From: Azolla pinnata
Lineage: Eukaryota; Streptophyta; Polypodiopsida; Salviniales; Salviniaceae
Reading direction: 5' to 3'
Assembly (NCBI GenBank): GCA_037176905.1
Contig: JBBBWG010005524.1
Location: 3,705 to 27,852, forward strand
Length of the DNA: 24,148 nucleotides
Of this stretch, positions 11,480 to 21,000 are shown piece after piece. The position numbers and the translations under genes were made by a program. A model generated the notes under the pieces. That model ran no database searches and was not told where the DNA came from. It saw only the letters and a program-made list of their open reading frames with translations. Numbering within the stretch: position 1 is the stretch's first letter; every line of letters starts with the position of its first letter.

Positions 11480-11588
11480 GGCGGGGTTCCGGAAAAGAAA
11501 AAGGAAATGGAAAAAGGAAATGAAAAAGGAAAAGGAAAAGGAAATGAAAAAGGAAATGAAAAAGGAAAAGGAAAGGAAAAGAAAAAGG
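11480..11588 (+). repeat. Polypurine GGAAAA-type repeat
   Basis: A nearly pure A/G stretch built from GGAAAA, GGAAATG and GAAAAA units. It is strongly strand-asymmetric, opposite in sense to the TTC tract at 11317-11371. It lies between two B-box-like words. Confidence 0.8.
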
Positions 11589-11606
11589 TCGCGGGTTCGA
11601 ATCCTG
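11586..11606 (+). other. Second tRNA B-box-like fragment
   Basis: GGTCGCGGGTTCGAATCCTGG matches the tRNA T-arm core GGTTCGAATCC with partly paired flanks. Purine repeat lies upstream and an A-rich tail downstream, so no complete tRNA fold is present. It may be another decayed tRNA-derived retroelement piece. Confidence 0.35.
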
Positions 11607-11619
11607 GAAAAAAACAAAA

Positions 11620-11765
11620 GACGAGCGTAAATTAAAAAAACATTTTTTGCATTTTGTTGGATTTTGCGTTTTGAAAAAAAAAACTCAAAAAAAACAAAAA
11701 AAACAAAAGGCACAACCACAAACAAACAAATAAACAAACAAACAAACAATAAATAAATAAATAAA
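11620..11765 (+). repeat. A-rich low-complexity DNA, (CAAA)n and (AAAT)n
   Basis: Runs of A are interrupted by C, giving CAAA and AAAC repeats to about 11745, then AATA repeats to 11764. No coding content. It directly abuts the TATA box of the DOMON locus. Confidence 0.8.
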
Positions 11766-11771
11766 GAAATA

Positions 11772-11779
11772 TATATAAA
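11772..11779 (+). promoter_or_regulatory. TATA box of the DOMON/b561 locus
   Basis: TATATAAA lies about 190 bases before the ATG at 11967. Transcription would start near 11805, giving a leader of roughly 160 bases rich in TTC and CGT triplets. The position and core match to the plant TATA consensus make this the best promoter candidate in the window. Confidence 0.5.
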
Positions 11780-11966
11780 AACACAGACACACTGAATGAT
11801 TCCTTTGAACTAATATTGTTTGTTACCTACCAAAACAACTCACTCATCTTCTTCTTCTTCTTCTTCGTTCTGCCTTCACTCTCTGCGCCTTCTTCTTCTT
11901 CGTCGTCGTCGTCGTCGTCGTCGTCTCCGAGTGTCGTCTGCTCCGCCGAGCTCCCTCCGTCTCGCC

Positions 11967-12379
11967 ATGGCTTCTGCAGCAGCTTCCATGGCGCTCGCCT
12001 GCGCCGCCTTCTTCTTCTTCTTCTTCTTCGCTTACCTTCCTCCCACTGCGCACTCCTCCTCCTGCCTCACGTCCTTCAGCTTCGGCAGCAGCAGCAACCA
12101 GAAGAAGGCGCTGGCGACGTGCGTGGATCTGTCGGTGCAGAGCGCGGCCCTGGCGTGGACGCTGCACGAAGGCGGCGGCGATGGCGTCTCCTCCTCCGCA
12201 AACAGAACCCTAGACGTCGTCTTCTCGGGCGTGGCCCCGTCCAGCAGTGGCTGGGTGGGCTGGGGGCTCAACCTCGGCCCCAAGCCGGCGATGGTGGGGA
12301 CGCAAGCTTTCATGGCGTTCCAAGCTCCCAACGGCAGCACCGTCCTCACCTACGACCTCACCTCCTACGCGGGCGGCTT
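11967..12379 (+). CDS. Partial DOMON protein: signal peptide and N-terminal DOMON, cut by gap
   Basis: The first 137 residues of a secreted or membrane-anchored DOMON protein. Residues 1-30 form a signal peptide whose hydrophobic core contains seven Phe encoded by (TTC)7 at 12009-12029. From about residue 33 the DOMON fold begins. It includes paired Cys, DLSVQSAALAW, and GWVGWGLNLGPKPAMVGTQAF, whose Met corresponds to the haem-ligand Met of AIR12-like DOMON domains. The frame runs intact into the N gap at 12380, so the second half of the domain, including the expected haem-ligand His, is missing. ATG 11967 is the first in-frame ATG, and a second Met follows at residue 8. About 130 bases before the gap are nearly identical to about 12752-12887 after it. 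This may be the start of the downstream b561 gene, a separate tandem paralogue, or a second haplotype misplaced by assembly. Confidence 0.8.
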
Positions 12380-12479
12380 NNNNNNNNNNNNNNNNNNNNN
12401 NNNNNNNNNNNNNNNNNNNNNNNNNNNNNNNNNNNNNNNNNNNNNNNNNNNNNNNNNNNNNNNNNNNNNNNNNNNNNNN
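12380..12479. other. Assembly gap, exactly 100 N
   Basis: A run of exactly 100 unknown bases, the usual placeholder for a gap of unestimated size. It falls inside DOMON coding sequence. For one continuous open frame across it, the true length would have to be a multiple of three or contain an intron, and 100 is neither. Confidence 0.98.
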
Positions 12480-12668
12480 TTCCTCCTCCGCTGCTCCATC
12501 GCCATCGCCATCGCCATCAGAGTCCAGCAGCAGCAGCAATAGCAGCAGCAGCAGCAATGCAGGCAGCGGCTGCTCCACCGCCTACAGCTTCAATGGCGAG
12601 AACAAGCTCTTCTCCAACTGCGCGAATCTGCAGGTGCAGAGCGCGTCCCTGGCATGGACTCTCCACAG

Positions 12669-12699
<31 letters not shown>

Positions 12700-15507
12700 G
12701 CTGGGAATCGAACCCTAGACCTGCTCTTCTCCGGCATAGCTCCCAGCAGCGATGGCTGGGTGGGCTGGGGCCTCAACCTCGGCCCCAAGCCCGCCATGGT
12801 GGGGACCCAAGCTTTCATGGCGTTCCAAGCTCCCAACGGCAGCACCGTCCTCACCTACGACCTCACCTCCTACGCAGGCGGCTTCGCCTCTGCTCCCATC
12901 TCCCTCGAGGTCCTGGATATGGCGGTGCAGATCTCCCAGGGCACCTCCATCCTCATCTTCGTCTCCCTCAAGCTGCAGCCGAATCAATCCACCTCCCTCA
13001 ACCATGTCTGGAACCGAGGCCCCTCCGTCACCAATTTTGTGCCCTCCGCCCACGCCATGGACTCTGCAGATCTCATGGGCTTGAGGACCATCGACATGGC
13101 CGCCGGCTCTGCTTCCTCCTCTTCCTTGTCGCTGTCTCCGCCGCATCAGATCCTCAAAAACGTAAGCAAACCAACTAACTCCCCATCTTGGTATCGATCC
13201 GCATCAGATCCTCGGAAAATGTGAGCATGAAGAAACTCCCCATCTTGGTATCGATCCGCATCAGATCCTCGGAAAATGTGAGCAAGAAGAAACTCCATAT
13301 TGACATATCGAATCGAATCGCAGCTGGGAGCTTCTCTGTTTAAGAAGAACCGAATGGATTAAGCAGCTCTCGGGCTCTTCCATCCGTCGTCGTCGTCATC
13401 GTCGTCGTCGGGGGATAAATACCATCCTGCTTGTTCTCGGATTTCGAGAGGTGGATGGATGGATTTATCAGATTCCGAGACAATTGCCTGATATCTTTCT
13501 TGCTTGCTTTCTTGCTTGCTTTCTTTCTTTCTTTCTTTCTTGCTTGCTTGCTTACTTCCTTGCTTCCTTGCTTGATGCTGATGCTGATGCTGCTGCTGAT
13601 GCTGATGAATGCAAATTGTTTTGATCAGAGGCATGGAGTGCTGAATGTGGTGGGGTGGGGAATCCTGCTGCCCTGCGGAGTGCTCGCGGCTCGCTACCTC
13701 AGATTCACCGACCCCACATGGTTCTATGCCCATGTCTTCTTCCAGATCTCGGGCTTCCTCATCGGCGTTGCTGGCTGGGCCACCGGCCTGCGCCTCGGCA
13801 GCTACTCCGTCGGCCTCGTCTACCACAAGCACAGGACCATAGCCATTGTCCTCTTCTCCATATCCACACTACAGGTAAAACAGTCTGTCTGTTTCTGTCA
13901 AAAGGAATTTTTGGGTTGGGGGATATAAGAGAAAACCTTAATTAAGCTTTGAAAGAAAAAACCCATTCGAGAAAACCTAAGCTTAGACAGCATAGGAACC
14001 CATTTGAGAAACCCTAAGCTTAGACAGCATAGGAACCCATTTGAGAAACCCTCAGCTTATAATGAAAAACATAGGAACCCATTTGAGAAACCCTAAGCTT
14101 AGAGAGCATAGGGAACCCATTTGAGAAACCCTCAGCTTAAAAATTTAAACCCACTTGACAAACCCTCAGCTTAGACAGAATAAAACCCATTTGAGAAACT
14201 CTAAGCTAACACAGAAAAACAGCCCAGTTGAGAAACCCACCTTTAGCTAATCTTGACAGAAAAAGAGCCCAGTTGAGAACCCCTAGGAACAAACGCACTA
14301 AAGCAAACCCATTGAGAAAGGAAGCCCTTATGAGAGACCCTAGGATCAACCCACTTGGAAAACCCTTATGAGAAACCCTAGTAAAACCATAGTAAAACCC
14401 CATTTTGAGAAATCCACCCCTTTCTTCTCAGAAGAACTATTTGAGAGATCCCTTAAGAAAAACCCATCCTTCGAAATCTGTCGGCATAAGAGACAATGAA
14501 AAGCCTAAAGGGCTTAGAAAAAACCCACTTTAGAGAAAGAAAAACACACAAACAGAAACCCATTTCGAGAGACCGTAAGTAAATCCAGACCCTAAAAAGA
14601 CTTAGAAAAACCACTCAAGAAAAACCCAACTGGGATGCGCTTAGAAATCCGTTGAAGTAAGAGACAATGAATCCTGAGGGGCTTAGCTTAGAAAACCCAT
14701 TTTAGAGGAAGAAAAACACACAAACAGAAAACACCCATTTCGAGAAACCCTAAGCAAATCCAAACCCTAATAAATTCTTCTCAGAAAAACCATTCAAGAA
14801 ACCCCGGAAGAAAATCCCAATCGAAGAAATCTGTTGCAAGTAAGAGGCAATGAATCATAAGGGGCTTAGAAAAAGCCCATTCTAGAGAAAGAAAAACACA
14901 CAAACAAAAGAAAACCATTTCGAGAAACCCCAAGCAAATCCAAACCCTAAAAGAACCTCCTAAACCACTGAAGAAAAAACCCAAGTGGGAGAAATCCCTG
15001 GAGGTGAGAGACACTGAATCCTAAGGAGCATAGAAAACCCATTTCGATTTTCAGAGAAAGAAATTTAAAACACACACAAGCAGGAAGCCCAGTTTTGAGA
15101 AACCTAAGGTTTTTTAGGGCACGGTTTAGGGGAGAGCTAGATCCTGTTATTGACATGGGCCAAATCTTTGTGTTGCTTTCCTCGGGTCGGGGGATGGTAA
15201 GATGTTCGCGCTGCTGATGAGGCCGAACAAGGAGCACAAGATGAGGAAGTCGTGGAAGGTGTACCACTACGCGCTGGGGCTGGCGATACTGACGCTCGGA
15301 ATCCTCAACATCTTCTACGGGTTCGACATCTTGCAGCCTGCGCACGTGTGGAAGCGAACATATGTGGGCGTGCTCATCGGTCTTGCAGGCATTGCTCTCA
15401 TCGCCGAGGCGCTAACATGGTCTCATTTCCTGGCCCAGCGCCGCCGCAGCGCCAAGAAGCTCGCCGGCGCCAATGTTGGCGCCTCCCTCATCCAACAGAA
15501 CCCTTAG
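12480..15507 (+). CDS. Cytochrome b561 and DOMON domain-containing protein
   Basis: Predicted membrane protein that moves electrons, probably from ascorbate, across the plasma membrane. Visible exons: 12480-13161, 13629-13874, 15202-15507 (TAG), giving 410 residues after the gap. Residues 1-30 are a Ser/Pro-rich linker. The DOMON domain follows (about 31-200) with KPAMVGTQ (haem Met) and LNHVWNRG (haem His). A Ser run from AGC repeats (about 12666-12700) sits in its first loop. The b561 core follows, with RHGVLN, FYAHVFFQ and HKHRTIAI in exon 2 and VYHYALG in exon 3. These give the four expected haem-ligand His residues on consecutive transmembrane helices, and a further helix ends near residue 388. 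With one DOMON, 410 residues already equals the usual family length. Only a Met and signal peptide are missing, and these lie in the gap or are supplied by 11967-12379. Coding DNA is markedly GC-rich, unlike the two neighbouring genes. Confidence 0.92.
13141..13300 (+). repeat. Triplicated exon-intron junction (57-58 bp unit)
   Basis: Three head-to-tail copies begin with CCGCATCAGATCCTC at 13141, 13199 and 13256. The first copy spans the end of the exon and the donor GTAAGC at 13162. Copies 2 and 3 carry donor-like GTGAGC at 13221 and 13278. Copies 2 and 3 are almost identical for their first 40 bases. Confidence 0.9.
13496..13606 (+). repeat. Pyrimidine-rich CTTG/CTTT repeats and TGATGC repeats before the acceptor
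   Basis: Interspersed TTGC, TTTC and TTCC units (13496-13574) are followed by GATGCT units (13574-13606), ending just upstream of the acceptor at 13627-13628. The tract could serve as an extended polypyrimidine tract for the intron. Confidence 0.75.
13958..14225 (+). repeat. ~37-bp minisatellite in b561 intron
   Basis: The unit AACCCATTTGAGAAACCCT plus AAGCTTAGACAGCATAGG recurs with starts near 13962, 13999, 14036, 14078, 14116, 14150 and 14186, so spacing is 34-42 bases. Many units contain AAACCCTAA, a telomere-like word, but there is no true (AAACCCT)n array. Confidence 0.85.
14226..15110 (+). repeat. ~172-bp higher-order tandem repeat in b561 intron
   Basis: The landmark AGAGACAATGAATCC, or a close variant, occurs near 14491, 14662, 14844 and 15008 (spacing 171, 182, 164). 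Each is followed by GGGGCTTAGAAAA, a CCCATTTTAGAGAAAGAAAAACACACAAAC-type block, then CCATTTCGAGAAACCCTAAGC and CAAATCCAAACCCTAA. The elements resemble the 37-bp repeat just upstream, so the longer unit probably arose from it. The region before 14480 is transitional and diverged. Confidence 0.8.
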
Positions 15508-16347
15508 AGAAGAAATGATAGAAGAAGAAAGAAAGAAAGAAAGGAAGAAAGAACGAAAGAAAGATCAGGTGCTTTCTTAGGTCCTCTACTATCCCCAACT
15601 CTTTCCATTGTTCAACCCTTATTGTATTTTTGGCTAACTTACCTGCATACATACAATCTATTTCGGTATCCGAGGTGGTTTCACCGCTATGTGCCAGAAA
15701 TTGTTGCTGCGGCCAGGCCACGCCGGCTCGATCGATCGACGCTCTTTCACTTACAGAAGCTGAGCTTTGTGTATATATATATATATTTACATTTATATGG
15801 ATAGAAATGCCGCAAGACCGTTTCTTTTGTTGAGAAATAAGATTTATGTATCGTCTTGTTTGTCTCCGAAGGAAAAAGAAAACACAAAAGGCTCCTTACG
15901 CCGTGATTCTGCCTGAATTTGTCAAGAGTTTGTCTGTGGAACTTACCTTACATTGAGTACACCATTCGTTTAATCATGAACTCTTATCTCTAAGTGGATT
16001 TTGAAAAAAATAAAATTTAAGAGCTCCCTTAGCTAAGCCTTTGTTTCTGTTTTTGGATTGTTGTTCATTTTACCCTATAGTGATCTAGTCGAGGTAGGTC
16101 TGCAAATGGCGACTTTGTGGGTTAGTTTGGTGGACCTACTTCATTCGGGGTATTCGCCTTTGGAATTGGAGCCCATAACGTTTGATTTGACAAGGCTGTC
16201 AAGAGCTTGATCGAAACTTTGGAAAAGATTTGTACAAAGAAGAAAGATTGAGCAGCTAGGTTGACGATTTAGATTTGAATGTTCCTTTGATCATATCTAT
16301 CTATGAGCCGCAGATTCTCTCATGCTAGGATCAGATTAAGTTACAGA

Positions 16348-16752
16348 CAAGTTTGGTTGATTTAGATTCTTGTTGGGTCGACTTGGATCCAATGCTCCTC
16401 AGATTGAGTTAGGTTGGTGATATGTATCTACTAATCTACCATGCTTTTATCTTATCTCAAATGGCGAGTTACGTTGATTCATTTTAGAAAGCAGGACATG
16501 ATCGAAAGATAGACAAAACCAGCATTAGCTTGGCACTTGACGACCAAACAAGTTTGGTTGAATTGGATTCTTGTAGTGTCGATTTGGATCAACTGCTTCT
16601 CAGATTTGAGTTAGGTTGGTGATGTATCTCCTAATCTACCATACATTTATCTGATCTCAAATGGGGAAATAGTGTCGTACTATCATGTTAGAAAGCAGCA
16701 CATGATCAAAAGCCAGACAAAACCAGCATTTACCTTGGCACTTGACGACTTC
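16348..16752 (+). repeat. 201-bp tandem duplication in the convergent spacer
   Basis: Copy 1 (16348-16548) and copy 2 (16549-about 16752) both start with CAAGTTTGGTTGA and share TCAGATT(T)GAGTTAGGTTGGTGAT, CTAATCTACCAT, AGACAAAACCAGCATT and CTTGGCACTTGACGAC. Divergence is moderate (substitutions and 1-3-base indels), so the duplication is not recent. I saw no coding content. Confidence 0.88.
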
Positions 16753-17394
16753 ACATTTAGTAAAGTGTTAACATAACAGATCAGGGACCTAGGGTTCAAG
16801 TTTTGTAGAGGGAAGTGAGGTATCTCCTTAGATTTTTTTTTTTTCTATTTTACATCAAGAGTCTGCTAGCAATCTCTTGAGAACACTTAGCTATCAAGCT
16901 ACCACCCGCGTCCAATTTAAATAGACTCACAAATGACAATAAATAGAATACGAAAAGTGGTCCAATTGATTGTAGATTTATATGATCATTAAATGTATTT
17001 AGCAAGTATACGATAAAAATACGTGATCAATGTATTCGTAAATGTTTTTATGAAACACTGCATATGTAACAACAATGGGGAAGTTTTTACAAGCTCGGGA
17101 AGGTTCTAAAGAATGAGGTGGTTGCTACAAGCGGTGCACACCGAAAAAGGAGTAGGCGCTTTAAGGATGAGTCTCTGCAGAGGATCGTGCTTGGTTCATG
17201 ACGGAGTTATTGTTAACCTTTCAAGTCATGAGTCTCATCCCTGATGCCTTGTTATATCTGTTGAATCCATTCACTTTCGAGAGCGCCGAGTGGTGGTTCC
17301 TTTGTAGTCTATATAGGAAAGTGGTTGGGCCGAAAGACGAGTTCATCAACAAAAAAAAAAAAACCACCACGGAAAGCTTACAATGAAAAAGAGA

Positions 17395-17500
17395 GAAAGA
17401 AAGATTTATTAACATCTTCTAAGACCCAAATTGGCCCATGAGACAAAAGATACAACATTGGGATATGTTGTGTGTGTGTGTGTGTGTGTGACTGGGTCTA
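17395..17500 (-). repeat. Dispersed repeat, copy 3 (3' part, with hairpin and TG run)
   Basis: On the minus strand, TTGTATCTTTTGTCTCATGG and TGGGTCTTAGAAGA match the 3' portion of copy 2 (TTGTATCTTGCGTCTCATGA and TGGTCTAAGCAGA), and both copies end in CTTTCTTTC. Inside is a perfect 7-bp hairpin, ACAACAT/ATGTTGT with a 6-base loop, beside a (TG)11 run at 17468-17490. The outer TAAGACCC and GGGTCTAA words are also inverted. Confidence 0.5.
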
Positions 17501-17538
17501 AAACCCAAAAAACACAATTAGTTAATAATATGGACATT

Positions 17539-17575
17539 GAAGAAGAAGAAGAAGAAGATGATGATGATGATGATG
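17539..17575 (+). repeat. Compound (GAA)n(GAT)n microsatellite
   Basis: About six GAA units are followed directly by about six GAT units. No gene is associated with it. Confidence 0.9.
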
Positions 17576-18092
17576 CTATGAACAAATACAAGCTTCTTTA
17601 AGTACGCATCGCAGGTTTGATAAGGAACGGATGATGGGTTCGATTATTTAGGGTGGGAATCGCTATGGTTCTGAACCACGAGATGGTGAGTCCAGAATCA
17701 AACAACATATCAAGCGGAGATTTTTAAATGCATGTAAATTGAGCAAAATCAACACATACTCATAAGAAATGGCAAAAGAAATTAATTGATCACATGTTTT
17801 CATTATATTTGGTCTCATAAGTTAGTAGCCACCAGTCTGATGTGAATTAACAATTCCATCCAAAATCTATGGCCTTTGCCTTTACAAATGATACCAGTTA
17901 CAGCGGTGATTTCGAGCTTTGATGAATCTTAACCTTTCTGGCTTTATTACGTACCCATTCATGTTTCTTCCCTTTTCAAGGAGAAAAACATAAGAAAAAA
18001 AATTTGCAGGAATTTTGTCTCCTAGTTTACAAAAAAAAGAATATCTATTTATAGCTTGTGCTAAGGTTGGCTAGGGTTTACATGGTTCTTGG

Positions 18093-21000
18093 TTACATGC
18101 TTTTGTAGGCCACAGCTGATTCTGGATTGATTCTGTGTATTCTGCTCACACCTAACAAATATTCTGGAAGTTCAGCTTCATCCTGCGCCTGTTCGTCATC
18201 ATATCGTCATCGTCATCGTCATCAAATCTGAAGTAAACACGATGCAAGCTGCCTTGCAATAATAAGTAGACAATGATCAATTTCATGCATACCTCGATCA
18301 GCATTGCAAAGTCGATTACAACGGTCGTGGCATAACCTAACACAAGGCCACAAACACTCCGAGCTACAGAAGAAGATCCAACATCTACATCGATCTGCCA
18401 ACCCCAAAACGCATTAGAGAACTATTCACACACATGTGTAAGGCAGGCCACAAGTACACACAAGAGCTTCAATCAGGATACAGACCTCTAAAAAATTGGT
18501 TCCTCGCAAGTATTTACAGGTTAGTGCTCTGCCAAGTAAGCAAGCTTTGGTTCCAACCGCACGTTTCACCACCCAATATCCCTGTAATATAACGAGGTTA
18601 GCATTTACCCCTTATCAAAAGCTATCATCATCTACAGGAAGGAAACCGGATACCTCCACTATCCTTGGAATGAGTTTCAGCCTTGAATTGCGAAATGTAT
18701 CATCCCCATTGACGAATTTATGCAGTAAGGAGCCTACCCTCAAGGGCCTATCAGCCCCAAAGTAAAATACTAAGCTATAATTAGGTTTACAAGGGATCTG
18801 CCACATGCCATCATGAACAACTTCGTTAAAACATGTGCAAAAGGAATAAAAACATACATTTCACACGGCATACACTCACCTGTAGATTGATGACCAGAAC
18901 GAAAGGTAATTTTTGTATTTCCTCCCTCTGCAGGGCATACCCATAGATTAACATTCATGAAAATAACAGCGTTGAAGAAGAAAAATAAATCTTACAAACC
19001 TTAACAAAACTGTGAGGATGTTGAGCAACAGAATCAATTCTGCTTTCATCGCTTAGCCAGTCTACTCCTAGAAGTTTCAACAGGGGATCTCCACCAGGTA
19101 CCTGCACAAATTCAAGGGAAACAGCCATTTAAATTTTCGAAGAACATCAGCAATAAATACTAAGAATCGTCTTTTCCCAAGAGAGCTCTCACCTTGATAC
19201 GATCTTGAATGTACGTTCGCCCTCGGACCATGAAACCTTGCCCTCCAGGATCACTCCAACAATCAGAATCTGCTTCATCATTCCCTTGTCTTAAAGATGA
19301 TTTGCAATGTCTGACATCAAGAACTATGGGTTCAGCAGTTCTAATGAGCTCATTGCTCTCCTGACGACCTGTAAGAACAGTCGAGGATGTGTTACGATTG
19401 ACAATTCAATGAGTGATCAAATATACAACGGACTCACTTGGTGGCCGCTTGCTTGGCAGGCCCAATCTAGTGGTCCAAGACGCGCTTCTCTCTGGACCTT
19501 TAGACTGCTTGCATTTACCACCGATACATGTTGCCAAAAGCAAAGTTCATGAGAAACTTCTTTCTGCAGAAAAAAGCATAAGCGTGATGCACTTGTCATT
19601 ATTAGCTACCTTGCACTTCCTCAGGAGTAATTGTTCTTCCTCTTGTTCACTATCTTCTTCTTCTTCACCAGATAAATCATCCAAAGCTATAGCATCATAG
19701 AACTGTTCATTTACATCTTGGGTTTGAGGATCATGTGTAGGTTGAGAAGAGAAGTCTTGATCATTTTGGACCATTGCTGTATTGATATCCTCTTCAGCAC
19801 TCTCCTCATCAACTCCAGCTTCATTATTGGCTGCAAAGAACTCCCTTAGCCCTGTGAAGAGTAAGACGAGTTTATAAATGTGGAAATCAATAATCAGCCA
19901 CTGTAACTTCTAAATGCATTGTATCCAAAACCTGCTGTTCTGCAGAGTAAAAAGTATGGCATTGTTGTCTGGAAATTTGGGGGAAACATTTTTCCTGTAA
20001 AATTACATCCTGGTGAACCCTTGATCTCCACAATTTGCGTGACCAAAGACCTAGGTGTGCCACCCCTGGAAGGAAGAGGGCTGATTTCCCAGACAGTTGC
20101 TGTCGTGTAAAAATACATCACAAAGTTATGACCGATTTTCAATAGCTATCTATAGAGGTTGCTAGAAGCTCAATTACAGTACGAACCATTTAGTTCCATA
20201 CGTCTATACCCAAACCGGGGAGGGCACTTTTTATGCACGGCTGAATCCTCAGTAATAGCTACGAATTGCCACAAAATAGAGAGAACCACATAAGTACCTC
20301 CTTAATACAACAGTTAATACAGAATCTTGAAACCGGAAATTTTCTTACAAAAGGAACCATCTTGATCATGCCTCCATCGCCGCAAAAAAACAAAATCTCT
20401 TTTCAGACACCACCTGATTGATAGGCAAATGAGATTAAATTTAGTGTGATTGATAGATACTCCAATATAAAAAATGCTTAAGAAAACCTTATATATATAG
20501 TGAACATAAATTGGAACCTCCTATGGAATTTGGGATCGTAAACTCCATGCATCATATCAGAATGGCCATCAATGTCTTCTACAAGCACCAAGTCACCTGT
20601 AACAGTGTCCCATCTGTCACAATGCAAAAATGTATTGAGCATTAGGATCGCACCGCTAGTGAATTATGAGAATAGCAAAAGGTACTAGGACAAAGGTACT
20701 CATGAGAATCCTTACTGATGACGTTGATTTTTGTCTATGGTCATTATCATATCAAACACTTGATCTGGTGTAGCATCTACAACCCCAACAGATTTCATAC
20801 ACTTTGGAACTTCACTTCGCTACAAAACCAATGCTTTGTTTAAAACATTACGTTTTCTGTGTCCTCTCATCGTATCGAGCACATTTTGGGAAGACTAATT
20901 TCAATATGTCGTATAAAGCCCAACGTCTGTTGACTCACCTTTCCTGAAGAAATGTCTTCAAAAATCCTCAAGCCTGCATACAATCAGAAAGGAAAGTCAA

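Larger units (their letters stand above)
15508..18092. other. Convergent spacer between the b561 and EDR2-like genes
   Basis: Holds the 3' UTRs of both genes. On the b561 side there is a GAAA repeat at 15520-15565, a TA run at 15770-15787 and a possible AATAAG signal near 15835. A 201-bp tandem pair, a third dispersed-repeat copy and two microsatellites are listed separately. AT-rich DNA at 16920-17400 and 17600-17900 shows no recognised gene. Confidence 0.6.

Noticed and set aside
11844..12167. Arg/Glu-rich minus-strand open frame over the DOMON start
   Set aside because: It is an antisense shadow of the signal peptide and TTC/CGT repeats.
13958..15110. Interstitial telomere array
   Set aside because: AAACCCTAA words occur once or twice per longer unit. 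There is no head-to-tail (AAACCCT)n run.
13958..15110. CRISPR-like array
   Set aside because: Repeats are degenerate, lack unique spacers of uniform length, and lie within a plant intron.
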